From the IMG/VR virus record IMGVR_UViG_3300048588_000158, positions 1 through 20,181 of that record: 20,181 bases of DNA. The stretch is one strand, 5' to 3'. The stretch comes from a virus. This document shows, piece by piece, positions 12,140-19,380 of the stretch (the stretch's first letter is position 1; the number at the start of each line of letters is the position of its first letter). The notes under the pieces are model-generated. The model saw only the letters and a program-made list of their open reading frames with translations. It was not told the origin of the DNA and made no database searches. The position numbers and the translations under genes are program-made.

Positions 12140-12369
12140 GCTACTGGATGCTCCTCATGGGGTTTGCGATCTTTGGCGCGCTCGGGGTGGCCAAGGCAGC
12201 CGACTTGGGCGACTCCGGAAGGCTGGTGCTGTTGGTCCTGGTGATTGCGATGTGCTTCGTGGGTTGCGCAGTCGAAACCTACTACTTCGAGCGGCCCTAT
12301 GAGTCGCCTCCGTCTCAATCAGTGACACAGCCCGCGCCAACACTCCCTTCACAGGGGGATCACCAATGA
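12136..12369 (+). CDS. Small membrane protein, 77 aa
   Basis: The start overlaps the previous stop (ATGA). There are two hydrophobic segments, about residues 3-20 (YWMLLMGFAIFGALGVAK) and 28-47 (GRLVLLVLVIAMCFVGCAVE). A proline/serine/glutamine-rich tail (PPSQSVTQPAPTLPSQGDHQ) follows. Two spans with a short loop (AADLGDSG) and a hydrophilic tail match class II holin topology. It lies directly before the spanin genes, so a holin is a reasonable guess; no holin family motif was identified. Confidence 0.62.
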   Translation: MSYWMLLMGFAIFGALGVAKAADLGDSGRLVLLVLVIAMCFVGCAVETYYFERPYESPPSQSVTQPAPTLPSQGDHQ

Positions 12370-13031
12370 ATCGCTGGTGGGCATGGTTGCTGCTCGGCGT
12401 TGCCGTCGGCGGCTGGATTGGTTACGAACTCGGCCGGCCGAGCTGGCTGCGCGCGGCGCAGTCGATCGCGGGTGGTCAGCGGGCGCCGGGCATCGTGGAA
12501 GCGGTCGCGGTGGCGGCATCCGGTCTGGGCAATCGCTGGGAAGACTGGCGCTTCACTGCGCTGCAGACACAGGCCATGCAGTGCGCGGCAGATCTGGTGG
12601 TGGCGCAGACGGCCGAGGGCGAGCTGCGGGCACGGTTGGGACGGATGGCGGACCGCACGGCGCAGCTGCAGCGCGCGGCGGAGGCGGCGAGCGCGGCGCA
12701 CACACTGGGGGTGATTGATGCGGTATCGGAACGGGCCACGCTCTATGCGGGCGAGTGTCGCGATTGGGGCCTGCAGCCTGTTTGTGCTGGCGTCCAGCGG
12801 CTGCGCCAGCTCGAACACGCGCAACTGCCCGGCACCGGCGGTGCGCCTGGTGGAGGTGCCGATATCGGCGCCGGTCCCGTCCGCGCTGACCGATCCGCTG
12901 CCGATGCCGGTGGTGTGCCCGGGTTCGATCAACGCCGAGCTGGAGATGTGCGCGCGGCAGCTGGAGCTGCTGCTGATCCGCGCCAACCGGGACCGCGCGG
13001 CGCTGCGGGAACTGCCGGAGTCGTCTGGTGA
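12366..13031 (+). CDS. Rz-like inner-membrane spanin subunit
   Basis: The product starts MNRWWAWLLLGVAVGGWIGYELG, an N-terminal membrane anchor. A long helical, coiled-coil-prone periplasmic region follows (about residues 35-150, with AQTAEGELRARLGRMADRTAQLQ), as expected of an i-spanin. The reading frame remains open through the whole of the overlapping Rz1 gene to TGA at 13029-13031. The next gene starts with GTG at 13028, overlapping that stop by GTGA as in the rest of the operon, which supports this distant stop. The last 70 residues are glycine/alanine/arginine-rich, probably because the other frame (Rz1) is constrained. Total 221 aa is long for Rz. Confidence 0.7.
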   Translation: MNRWWAWLLLGVAVGGWIGYELGRPSWLRAAQSIAGGQRAPGIVEAVAVAASGLGNRWEDWRFTALQTQAMQCAADLVVAQTAEGELRARLGRMADRTAQLQRAAEAASAAHTLGVIDAVSERATLYAGECRDWGLQPVCAGVQRLRQLEHAQLPGTGGAPGGGADIGAGPVRADRSAADAGGVPGFDQRRAGDVRAAAGAAADPRQPGPRGAAGTAGVVW

Positions 13032-13038
13032 TCGATGA
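12718..13038 (+). CDS. Rz1-like outer-membrane spanin lipoprotein, nested in Rz in another frame
   Basis: The ATG at 12718 has a GGGGGTG ribosome site 4-5 bases upstream; a later ATG at 12745 is possible. The signal peptide (basic MRYRNGPRSMRA, then hydrophobic SVAIGACSLFVLASSG) ends in a lipobox LASSGC with C29 as the lipid attachment site. The mature chain is short and proline-rich early on (NCPAPAVRLVEVPISAPVP), as in o-spanins, then helical (ELEMCARQLELLLIRANRDR). Rz/Rz1 partners fuse inner and outer membranes at lysis. Almost the entire gene lies inside the Rz frame, with only the last 7 bases beyond it. Confidence 0.82.
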   Translation: MRYRNGPRSMRASVAIGACSLFVLASSGCASSNTRNCPAPAVRLVEVPISAPVPSALTDPLPMPVVCPGSINAELEMCARQLELLLIRANRDRAALRELPESSGDR

Positions 13039-13255
13039 AGGCGAACTGGCGGCGGATCTGGCCGAGATGGAGCGCGCAGCGGCGATCGCCGCGCGGGTGA
13101 TCGAGGCGGTGCGCCCGGGTGGCCCGCCGACGCACTGCGCCGAATGCGAAGGCGAGATCGAGGCCGGCCGGCGCAAGACGCTGCCGTACACCGGTCGCTG
13201 TGCGGCGTGTGCACACGATGCTGCCGAACGGCTGCGACTGGGAGGGCTGACGTGA
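13028..13255 (+). CDS. TraR/DksA-type zinc-finger protein, 75 aa
   Basis: The GTG start overlaps the Rz stop. The N-terminal part is an acidic helix (IDEGELAADLAEMERAAAIAARVIEAV), followed by a four-cysteine finger with CAEC (about 37-40) and CAAC (about 58-61). The RRKTLPYTGRCAAC context is the hallmark of the TraR family. TraR-like proteins bind the RNA polymerase secondary channel and can alter promoter response without ppGpp. Mu-like phages commonly carry one near the spanins and gp25. Its effect on phage or host transcription here is inferred from the family. Confidence 0.88.
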   Translation: MIDEGELAADLAEMERAAAIAARVIEAVRPGGPPTHCAECEGEIEAGRRKTLPYTGRCAACAHDAAERLRLGGLT

Positions 13256-13605
13256 TTTTCTCGATTGAACCGCAACACCTGGTGTGGCTGGGCTTCCTCG
13301 GTTTGGGATTGCTCGGCGCCGCCGGTGGTGTGGGGCGCTGGCTGCTGACGCAGTCGCAACAGCGGCTGGATCATCGGTTCGAATCACTGGAGCGCACACT
13401 CAACCGCGAAAGCGACGGCATCCGCGAGCTGCGCCTGCAGCTCAGCCAGGTGAGCCAGATGCTGCCGGTGGAGTACGTGCGGCGGGAAGACTGGATCCGG
13501 TTTTCGACCGTGATCGACGCCAAGATCGACCGCCTCGGCGATCGCATCTCTGATCTGACACGCGCGCAGCTCGCGCGCATGCAACGCCCGGGAGACGAGC
13601 AATGA
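13252..13605 (+). CDS. DUF2730 (Mu gp25-like) membrane coiled-coil protein, 117 aa
   Basis: The GTG start at 13252 overlaps the TraR stop (GTGA). An N-terminal membrane span (about residues 8-30, VWLGFLGLGLLGAAGGVGRWLL) is followed by a coiled coil with basic and acidic heptads (RLDHRFESLERTLNRESDGI and LRLQLSQVSQML). The YVRREDW motif and a C-terminal helix (DAKIDRLGDRISDLT) follow. This arrangement and its position before gp26 and gp27 match Mu gp25/DUF2730. The role in head assembly or packaging is unknown. Confidence in family is good. Confidence 0.85.
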   Translation: MIFSIEPQHLVWLGFLGLGLLGAAGGVGRWLLTQSQQRLDHRFESLERTLNRESDGIRELRLQLSQVSQMLPVEYVRREDWIRFSTVIDAKIDRLGDRISDLTRAQLARMQRPGDEQ

Positions 13606-13910
13606 CGCTGCAACATGACCTGGAGCGCGCCCAGCGCGAGGAGGCCCGCTGGCGCGTGCTGGCCACGCTGAATGCCGGCCGGCCGCAAGCTGTCGCCGAG
13701 ACGCTGGTGCTGCGCGTGCTGACCGACATCCGGCTGCCGATGACGCCGACGCAGCTGCGATCGGAGCTGAAATATCTGGAGGCGCGCAAGCTGATCCAGA
13801 TCGACCGCAACACGCCGAACTTGTGGCTGTGCGAGCTGACCCACCTGGGCACTGACGTGGTGGAGTACACCGTGCCCTGCAATGCGGGCATCGCACGGCC
13901 GGAGCGCTGA
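13602..13910 (+). CDS. Mu gp26-like (VpaChn25_0724 family) winged-helix phage protein, 102 aa
   Basis: The sequence EARWRVLATLNAGRPQAVAETLVLRVL is followed by PMTPTQLRSELKYLEARKLIQID and LCELTHLGTDVVEYTVPC. It is a clear winged helix with a recognition-type helix (LRSELKYLEARKLI) and a beta-wing, ending in the family's L-T-xx-G-xDVVEYT strand. It lies, as in Mu, between gp25 and the small terminase, with ATGA coupling to the preceding gene. It could bind DNA or regulate packaging, but no experimental role is known to me. Confidence 0.87.
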   Translation: MTLQHDLERAQREEARWRVLATLNAGRPQAVAETLVLRVLTDIRLPMTPTQLRSELKYLEARKLIQIDRNTPNLWLCELTHLGTDVVEYTVPCNAGIARPER

Positions 13911-13914
13911 GCCA

Positions 13915-14433
13915 ATGGGCGTGCGCTCGAAGGTCTCGCAACTGCCGGACGAAGTGCGCCGGGAGCTGGAACAGCGGCTGATCAGCAACGGCTTTGCCGG
14001 CTATGACGCGCTGGCCGAATGGCTGCAGAGCGAAGGTTTCAAGATCTCGCGCGCTTCCGTGCACCGCTTCGGCATGACCTTCGAAGACCGCGTGCGCGCG
14101 CTGCAGTCCAGCACCGAACAGGCCCGGGCGATTGTCCAGGCGTCGCCGGATGACGACGGTGCCATGAACGAAGCGCTGTTGCGGTTGACGCAGCAGATGG
14201 CATTCGATCTGTTGATCGATCTGCAGGTGGATCCGGACAGCCTGGACTTCCCCAAGCTGGTGCGGGCGATCGCCGACATGAACCGGTCGAGCGTGGGGCT
14301 CAAGCGCTACCAGGCCGAAGTGCGCGAGAAGATGAAGAGCGCCGCGGCCGACGTGCGCCGCCTGGCCGAGGGTGCCGGCGTGTCCGACGAGACGATGGCC
14401 GCGATCGACGCTCGCCTGCAAGGCGTGTGCTGA
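13915..14433 (+). CDS. DUF3486 (Mu gp27-like) small terminase subunit, 172 aa
   Basis: Mu gp27 acts with gp28 in headful DNA packaging, probably recognising the pac end. The start MGVRSKVSQLPDEVRRELEQRL gives an N-terminal helix pair. SNGFAGYDALAEWLQSEGFKISRASVHRFG (about residues 22-51) forms a helix-turn-helix that would contact DNA. The long C-terminal helices (AMNEALLRLTQQMAFDLLID and onward) resemble the oligomerisation part of small terminases. The ATG at 13915 is preferred over the earlier frame start at 13882, which lies in gp26; four bases separate the two genes. A 40-aa membrane peptide lies between it and gp28. Confidence 0.9.
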   Translation: MGVRSKVSQLPDEVRRELEQRLISNGFAGYDALAEWLQSEGFKISRASVHRFGMTFEDRVRALQSSTEQARAIVQASPDDDGAMNEALLRLTQQMAFDLLIDLQVDPDSLDFPKLVRAIADMNRSSVGLKRYQAEVREKMKSAAADVRRLAEGAGVSDETMAAIDARLQGVC

Positions 14434-14555
14434 TGAACGTCCTGCGCTGGGTGGTCATCGCAGCGCAACTCTCTGCGGGGGTGCTCGCTGCGCTGTTCAT
14501 GGTCCTGAGCTTCCTTGCCGCTGTCGCGATGATCCTGATCGCGGGGATGCGTTGA
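14433..14555 (+). CDS. Tiny membrane peptide between the terminase genes, 40 aa
   Basis: The ATG at 14433 shares a base with the small-terminase stop, and the TGA at 14553-14555 shares a base with the large-terminase ATG, so it fills the gap perfectly. The peptide MNVLRWVVIAAQLSAGVLAA continues LFMVLSFLAAVAMILIAGMR. It is almost wholly hydrophobic, with one long or two short spans. No family is recognised. The hydrophobic character in this coupled position argues for a real gene, though a translational spacer cannot be excluded. Confidence 0.6.
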   Translation: MNVLRWVVIAAQLSAGVLAALFMVLSFLAAVAMILIAGMR

Positions 14556-16018
14556 TGGGCAACGCGCGCTGCATCCCGGCCGACCGCAAGGCCATCTTCC
14601 TGCCGTCGCAGTCGCGCTGGATCAATGACAAGAGCCGGCTGAAGCTGGCGGAAAAAGCGCGCCAGATCGGCTGGACCTGGGCCACCGCCTATGCGTGCGT
14701 GCGCCGCACCGCGCTCAAGAGCGCGCGCTTCGATCAATGGGTTAGCTCCCGCGACGAGATGCAGGCGCGGCTGTTCATCGAAGACTGCAAGCTGTGGACC
14801 AGCGTGCTGGAGATCGCCGCGGCTGATATGGGCGAGGTGGTGATCGATCCGGAGACACGGCAGACCGCCTACGCGCTGCGCTTCGCCAACGAGTTGCGCA
14901 TCAACAGCATGTCGAGCAATCCGGACGCCCAGGCGGGCAAGCGCGGCGGGCGTGTGCTGGACGAGTTCGCGCTGCATCCGGACCCGCGCAAGCTGTGGGC
15001 GATCGCCTATCCCGGCATCACCTGGGGCGGCAATCTGGAGGTGTTCAGCACCCACCGCGGGTCACACAACTTCTTCAACCAGCTGATCCGCGAGGTGCGT
15101 GAGGGCGGAAATCCAAAGGGCATCAGCCTGCACCGTGTGACTCTGGAAGACGCCTTGAACGAGGGGCTGCTGTGGAAGCTGCAGGCCAAGCTGCCAGAGG
15201 ATGACGAGCGGCAGGAAATGGACGAGCAGCAGTACTTCGACTTCGTCCGGTCGGGCTGCGTCGACGAAGAGAGCTTCCAGCAGGAGTACATGTGCAAGCC
15301 GGCCGACGACGATGTCGCCTTCCTGGAATATGACCTGATCGCCAGCTGCGAGTACTCGCAGGCCGAGTGGGCGCTGAACGAGCAGCTGACTGTTGAGGAT
15401 CTCAGAGGCCGCGAGCTGTACGCCGGGGTCGATATCGGCCGCAAGCGCGATCTGACCGTGCTGTGGATCTTTGAGCGGCTCGGCGACGTGCTCTACACCC
15501 GCAAGGTCATCCCGATGGAGCGGATGCGCAAATCCGACCAGGAGGCGATCATCTGGCCGTGGATCGCGATCTGCCAGCGCAGCTGCTGGGACGCGACCGG
15601 GCTGGGTATTGGCTGGTCTGACGACGCCCAGGACCGGTTCGGTGAATCGCGAGTGGAGGCGGTGACCTTCACCCCGCGCGTGAAGGAGGAACTGGCGTAC
15701 CCGGTGCGCGGCAGCATGCAGGACCGCACCATGCGCATTCCCTACGATCCGGTCATCCGGTCGGATCTGCGCAGTGTGACCAAGCAGACCACCGCCGCCG
15801 GCAACATCCGCTTCACCGCCGAACGCACGCCGGACGGCCACGCCGATCGCTTCTGGGCGCTGGCGCTGGCCAAGCACGCCGCGAGCAATCCATCGGCGCC
15901 GATCGAGTTCCAGTCCACCGGCCCGCGGCTGCAGACGCGCCTCGACGGCCCGGGCGTTGTCACCACTGACGTCGGGTTCGGCACCGTGCCGGGCTCGCTG
16001 AACCTGCGAGGCTTCTGA
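14555..16018 (+). CDS. Large terminase subunit (Mu gp28-like)
   Basis: The product of 487 aa is the packaging motor and headful nuclease. The ATPase half shows a deviant Walker A/arginine region EKARQIGWTWA (about 33-43), Walker B RVLDEFAL (133-140, acidic D136-E137) and coupling motif FSTHRG (164-169). The RNase H-like nuclease half shows D293 in AGVDIGRKRD, D346 in CWDATGLG and D431 in DGHADRFWALALA, the three metal-binding acids. The start at 14555 is coupled to the preceding tiny gene; its stop overlaps the portal ATG. Length and motifs are intact, so the gene appears functional. Confidence 0.95.
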   Translation: MGNARCIPADRKAIFLPSQSRWINDKSRLKLAEKARQIGWTWATAYACVRRTALKSARFDQWVSSRDEMQARLFIEDCKLWTSVLEIAAADMGEVVIDPETRQTAYALRFANELRINSMSSNPDAQAGKRGGRVLDEFALHPDPRKLWAIAYPGITWGGNLEVFSTHRGSHNFFNQLIREVREGGNPKGISLHRVTLEDALNEGLLWKLQAKLPEDDERQEMDEQQYFDFVRSGCVDEESFQQEYMCKPADDDVAFLEYDLIASCEYSQAEWALNEQLTVEDLRGRELYAGVDIGRKRDLTVLWIFERLGDVLYTRKVIPMERMRKSDQEAIIWPWIAICQRSCWDATGLGIGWSDDAQDRFGESRVEAVTFTPRVKEELAYPVRGSMQDRTMRIPYDPVIRSDLRSVTKQTTAAGNIRFTAERTPDGHADRFWALALAKHAASNPSAPIEFQSTGPRLQTRLDGPGVVTTDVGFGTVPGSLNLRGF

Positions 16019-17490
16019 TGACCACGCCCAACCTGCAGCGCGAGATCGCGACCACCCGCGACGGCCGCGACATCACTCGCGGCTACGTGTCGGGTCTGCT
16101 GCGGCCGACCGATTCGGTGCTGATCAACCGCGGTGCCGGCTCGCTGGAGATCTACGAGCGCGTGGCCACCGATCCGCAGGTGCACTCGACCTATCAGCAG
16201 CGCCAGTTGGCGGTCACCTCGCGCGAATGGGTGGTCGAGCCCGGCGACAATCGACGCCAGAGTAAGGCCGCGGCGGACAGCCTGCGCGCGCAGCTGGAGC
16301 ACGTCGGCTGGGATCGCATCACCAACCTGATGCTGTGGGGTGTGTTCTACGGCTACGCGGTGTCCGAGCTGGTCTATGCCCGCGACGGCGCGCAGGTGGT
16401 GATGGACGCGGTCAAGGTTCGCAACCGGCGGCGCTTCGGTTTCGACGGTGACTATGGGCTGCGCCTGCTGACGCCGCAGAACATGGCGCTGGGCGAGCCG
16501 GCCGAGGCGCCCTACTTCTGGCACTACGCCACCGGCGCCGATCACGACGACGAGCCCTATGGCGTGGGCCTGGCGCACTGGCTGTACTGGCCGGTGCTGT
16601 TCAAGCGCGAGGGTCTCGGGTTTTGGCTCCGGTTTTTGGAAAAGTTCGGCGCGCCAACAGTGGTGGGCAAGTATGGCCCCAGCGCCACGAACGAGGAAAA
16701 GACCAAGCTGCTGGCGGCGACCGCGGCGGTACAGTCCGACAGCGGAATCATCCTGCCGGAAGGCATGCTCATGGAGCTTCTGGAGGCGGGCCGCAGCGGC
16801 ACGCCAAGCTACGAAGTGCTGCAGCAGCGGATGGACGACACCATCGCCAAGGTGGTGCTGGGCCAGACCATGACCAGCGAAGACGGCTCGTCGTTGTCGC
16901 AGGCGAAGGTGCACATGGAGGTACGCGGCGACCTGGTCAAGGCCGATGCGGATCTGATCAGCGAGTCGTTCAACCGCGGACCCGCGCGCTGGGTGACGGC
17001 GCTGAACTACCCGACCGCGGCGCCGCCGAAAGTGTGGCGCGACATGGAGGATCCGGAGGATCTGAACGAGCGCGCCGAGCGCGACACGAAGGTGTACGCG
17101 ATGGGCTACAAGCCGACGCCGCGCTATGTGCAGGGCGTCTACGGCGACGGCTGGGAGCCGAGGCAGGAAGCGGTCGATATCCCGGGCGCTTTGGAGACGA
17201 CGCTGCCGGCCGATCCCGCTGACCCGGCGGCGCCGGCGTTCGCCGCGGCCGGTGATGACTACCTCACCGCGCTGGTCGATCAGATCGCCGCCAAGGCGGG
17301 TCCGCTGACGGACGCATGGGTCGCGCGGATCCGCACCGAAGTGATGAGCGCCGAAAGCTTCGAGCAGCTGCTCGATCGACTCGGCGGGCTGTTCACTGTG
17401 CTGCCGATCGAGGAGCTGGGCGAGACGCTCGCGCAGGGGTTTGGTGCGGGGCAGTTGGCCGGGCAGGCGGATGTTGGGGAAGACTCGTGA
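16018..17490 (+). CDS. Portal protein, DUF935 (Mu gp29-like)
   Basis: It would form the dodecameric portal at one capsid vertex for DNA entry and exit. The 490-aa product shows the DUF935 features: an early TSREWVVEPGDN segment (about 66-77), a LMLWGVFYGYAVSELVY stretch (about 104-120), VVGKYGPSATNEEK and the LGQTMTSEDGSSLSQAKVH motif (about 281-299) that is diagnostic for this family. A LNYPTAAPPKVW segment follows. The C-terminal acidic, alanine-rich tail (about 400-490) is typical. The ATG overlaps the terminase TGA by one base (TGATG). Length is normal, with no frame damage. Confidence 0.95.
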   Translation: MTTPNLQREIATTRDGRDITRGYVSGLLRPTDSVLINRGAGSLEIYERVATDPQVHSTYQQRQLAVTSREWVVEPGDNRRQSKAAADSLRAQLEHVGWDRITNLMLWGVFYGYAVSELVYARDGAQVVMDAVKVRNRRRFGFDGDYGLRLLTPQNMALGEPAEAPYFWHYATGADHDDEPYGVGLAHWLYWPVLFKREGLGFWLRFLEKFGAPTVVGKYGPSATNEEKTKLLAATAAVQSDSGIILPEGMLMELLEAGRSGTPSYEVLQQRMDDTIAKVVLGQTMTSEDGSSLSQAKVHMEVRGDLVKADADLISESFNRGPARWVTALNYPTAAPPKVWRDMEDPEDLNERAERDTKVYAMGYKPTPRYVQGVYGDGWEPRQEAVDIPGALETTLPADPADPAAPAFAAAGDDYLTALVDQIAAKAGPLTDAWVARIRTEVMSAESFEQLLDRLGGLFTVLPIEELGETLAQGFGAGQLAGQADVGEDS

Positions 17491-17672
17491 CCTTCAGGAC
17501 CGAGATTGCAGAGATCCTCGATCGCCGCGCCAACGAAGTCGGCGGCTTCCTCGAAGACTACAGGCGTGACGACAAGCACTATGGCAGCGTCGAAATGGCG
17601 CTAACCAGGGAGTGTGAACGCCTGCGGTTACTGGCTCATCTGATCAGGGAGCAGGGTGACATCGATGCCTGA
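17487..17672 (+). CDS. Small helical phage protein between portal and F, 61 aa
   Basis: The GTG at 17487 overlaps the portal stop (GTGA). The peptide begins with FRTEIAEILDRRANEVGGFLE and ends LRLLAHLIREQGDIDA; it is charged and entirely helical, without a membrane segment. Its 3' end overlaps the F gene by 8 bases. I do not recognise a family, and Mu itself has no gene here, so it is an insertion relative to the Mu order. The in-operon coupling on both sides is the main evidence for coding. Confidence 0.62.
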   Translation: MTFRTEIAEILDRRANEVGGFLEDYRRDDKHYGSVEMALTRECERLRLLAHLIREQGDIDA

Positions 17673-18801
17673 CGCCCGCATCGCCTACCAGCCCTTCGAG
17701 CAACAAGCAGCCTTCTTTCGCCGCAAGGTCAACGTGCCCAGCGCGCGCTGGGATGACCTGCTGCGCGAGGATCACGCGCACGGCTTCATGGTCGCCGGGC
17801 TGGCCCGGATGGACGTCCTGGAAGACATGCGCCAGGCGATCCGCGACGCGATCGAGAAAGGCGAAACACTGGCCGACTTCCGCGCCCGATTCGATCAGAT
17901 CGTGCAAGGCCGCTGGGAAGGCTGGACCGGAAGCAGCACCGCCGCCGGCCGCGCCTGGCGCACGCGCATCATCTATCAGACCAACCTGCGCACCAGCTAC
18001 ATGGCTGGCCGCTGGGAGCAGCTGCAGAAGTTCCCCTATCTGCGCTACCAGCACAACACGATCGCCAACCCGCGCGAGCAGCACAAGGCGTGGGATGACT
18101 TGATCTTGCGGTCGGACCATCCGTGGTGGAGCGTCAACTACCCGCCTAATGGCTGGGGCTGCCGTTGCACCGTCACCGGCGTGTCTGCAGCTCGCCTTCG
18201 AGTCCTCGGCCGAACGCCAGACAAGGCGCCCGACGTTGGCGACGAGACGCCGCCGGAATGGGCCTACCACGTCGGCAAGGCTGCGCGATCGCTCCCTGCC
18301 GCAGTGGCGTTCGGTGAAAAGGTCATGCAGCTGCCACCTGCCTGGCGCACCAAAGCGCTCGAAGACGCCCAGCGCCGGCGCGTCGACTGGCTGTTGGACT
18401 GGCCAGCAACCACCGCGCGCCTGGCGTTTGACCTGGACAACGGCCTGCGCAGCATCGGCGTGGCATCGCCGGTTGCATTCCTTAACCCGGCGACGATCGA
18501 GGCGATGCGCGCCGAGCCATCGACCGCCCTGATCGCGATCAACGCCCAGGCAATGCGACAGATGCTCGATTCGGAGCAGCTCGCAGACCTGCCCGACCTG
18601 ATCAACGAGGCGCCGATCATCCTCCAGGCGCCGAACCGAAAGTCGCTCAAGTTCGCCACACCGGAGGCTGGCCAGTACCGCACCATCCGGGTCAACCTGG
18701 ACGCCACCAGGCAGCAGACCCGCGCCAACTGGGTCGGTACAATGGCCCTCGAAAGCCGCGCCGACCTGGCCGACTGGACCGTCCTCCAAGGCGAGCTATG
18801 A
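17665..18801 (+). CDS. Minor head protein F-like, phage head morphogenesis (SPP1 gp7 / Mu gp30)
   Basis: The 378-aa product participates in head assembly. Its first third contains FFRRKVNVPSARWDDLLRED and a helical ETLADFRARFDQIV region. The family motif RIIYQTNLRTSYMAGRWEQL (about 109-128) follows, then HPWWSVNYPPNGWGCRC and TVTGVS (about residue 150-172), the conserved C-x-C tail of the gp7-type head morphogenesis domain. The ATG at 17665 is chosen because CAGGG lies about 8 bases upstream and gives the 8-base overlap seen elsewhere (compare 89-96); a GTG at 17656 adds three residues. Normal size and intact. Confidence 0.93.
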   Translation: MPDARIAYQPFEQQAAFFRRKVNVPSARWDDLLREDHAHGFMVAGLARMDVLEDMRQAIRDAIEKGETLADFRARFDQIVQGRWEGWTGSSTAAGRAWRTRIIYQTNLRTSYMAGRWEQLQKFPYLRYQHNTIANPREQHKAWDDLILRSDHPWWSVNYPPNGWGCRCTVTGVSAARLRVLGRTPDKAPDVGDETPPEWAYHVGKAARSLPAAVAFGEKVMQLPPAWRTKALEDAQRRRVDWLLDWPATTARLAFDLDNGLRSIGVASPVAFLNPATIEAMRAEPSTALIAINAQAMRQMLDSEQLADLPDLINEAPIILQAPNRKSLKFATPEAGQYRTIRVNLDATRQQTRANWVGTMALESRADLADWTVLQGEL

Positions 18802-19325
18802 CCGATCCGGTAAAAATCGAATGGGATGACCGCGAGGCGCAGGCGCTCTTCAAGGAGCTGATCCGCCGCGGCCAGGACCTGAGCCCGCTGATGGCCGACA
18901 TCGGCGAGACCCTGCTCGAAAGCACCCAGGAACGATTCCAGACCAGCACCGCACCCGACGGCTCGATCTGGCCAGCGCTCCGAGACGGCAGCGGCCGCCA
19001 GCCGCTACTCGACACCGGCACCATGCGCGACCAGATCGCCCCGACCACCGGACGCGACTTCGTCGAGCTGCGAGCAACGGCGAAGCAAGCCCGCTGGCAC
19101 CAGGAAGGCACCGACCCTTACGTGATCTTCCCGAAGAACGGCAAGGCCCTCGCGTTCGGCGCCGACATATCTATTTTTGGAGGTGCGAGGAACCGCCAGG
19201 CAGGCAAGGCGACGGTGGTCAAGAAGGTCAACCACCCCGGCCTCCCGGCGCGCGCTTTCATGGGCGTCTCAGCCGAAGACGCCGTCCACATCCGAGCCCT
19301 CGCCGCCGCGTATCTCGCCCCATAA
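18798..19325 (+). CDS. Virion morphogenesis protein G-like (Mu gp31 / gpS tail-completion family)
   Basis: The product has DREAQALFKELIRRGQDLSPLMADIGETLLES at its beginning, then QERFQTSTAPDGSIWPAL, the near-invariant DTGTMRDQI and, towards the end, the family motif KKVNHPGLPARAFMGVS (about 142-158). G acts in late head or tail joining in Mu. The start overlaps F by ATGA. The segment ADISIFGGARNRQAG (about 120-136), coded by an unusually AT-rich patch near 19166-19184, may be a small insertion relative to homologs. It is the last recognisable phage gene in the window and appears complete at its C-terminus. Confidence 0.92.
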   Translation: MTDPVKIEWDDREAQALFKELIRRGQDLSPLMADIGETLLESTQERFQTSTAPDGSIWPALRDGSGRQPLLDTGTMRDQIAPTTGRDFVELRATAKQARWHQEGTDPYVIFPKNGKALAFGADISIFGGARNRQAGKATVVKKVNHPGLPARAFMGVSAEDAVHIRALAAAYLAP

Positions 19326-19380
19326 ACGACGACGTCGGCGCATTTCCACTTCTGCAATACTGTTGCTTCCTGTCCCACTT

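Larger units (their letters stand above)
1..19325. mobile_element. Mu-type (BcepMu-like) transposable prophage, left end outside window, right part apparently missing
   Basis: The stretch holds a transposase A/ATPase B pair, Gam, GemA, a Ner-like protein and repressor around a divergent control region, then lysis, gp25-gp27, terminase, portal, F and G in Mu order. The early genes run leftward and the late genes rightward. That differs from Mu and agrees with what I recall of BcepMu-like phages. No terminal repeats or target-site duplication can be seen, because the left end lies beyond base 1 and the right end is not recognisable. The expected protease, major head protein and tail genes are absent after 19325, so the element looks incomplete. 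The Mu-type assignment is secure; the claim of truncation is an inference from gene content. Confidence 0.93.

Noticed and set aside
15742-16914. 390-aa open frame on the minus strand
   Set aside because: It lies opposite the terminase end and the portal gene, both with intact family motifs; no independent evidence for coding.
17644-18789. 381-aa open frame on the minus strand
   Set aside because: It mirrors the F head protein, which has diagnostic motifs. The antisense translation is a by-product of codon bias.
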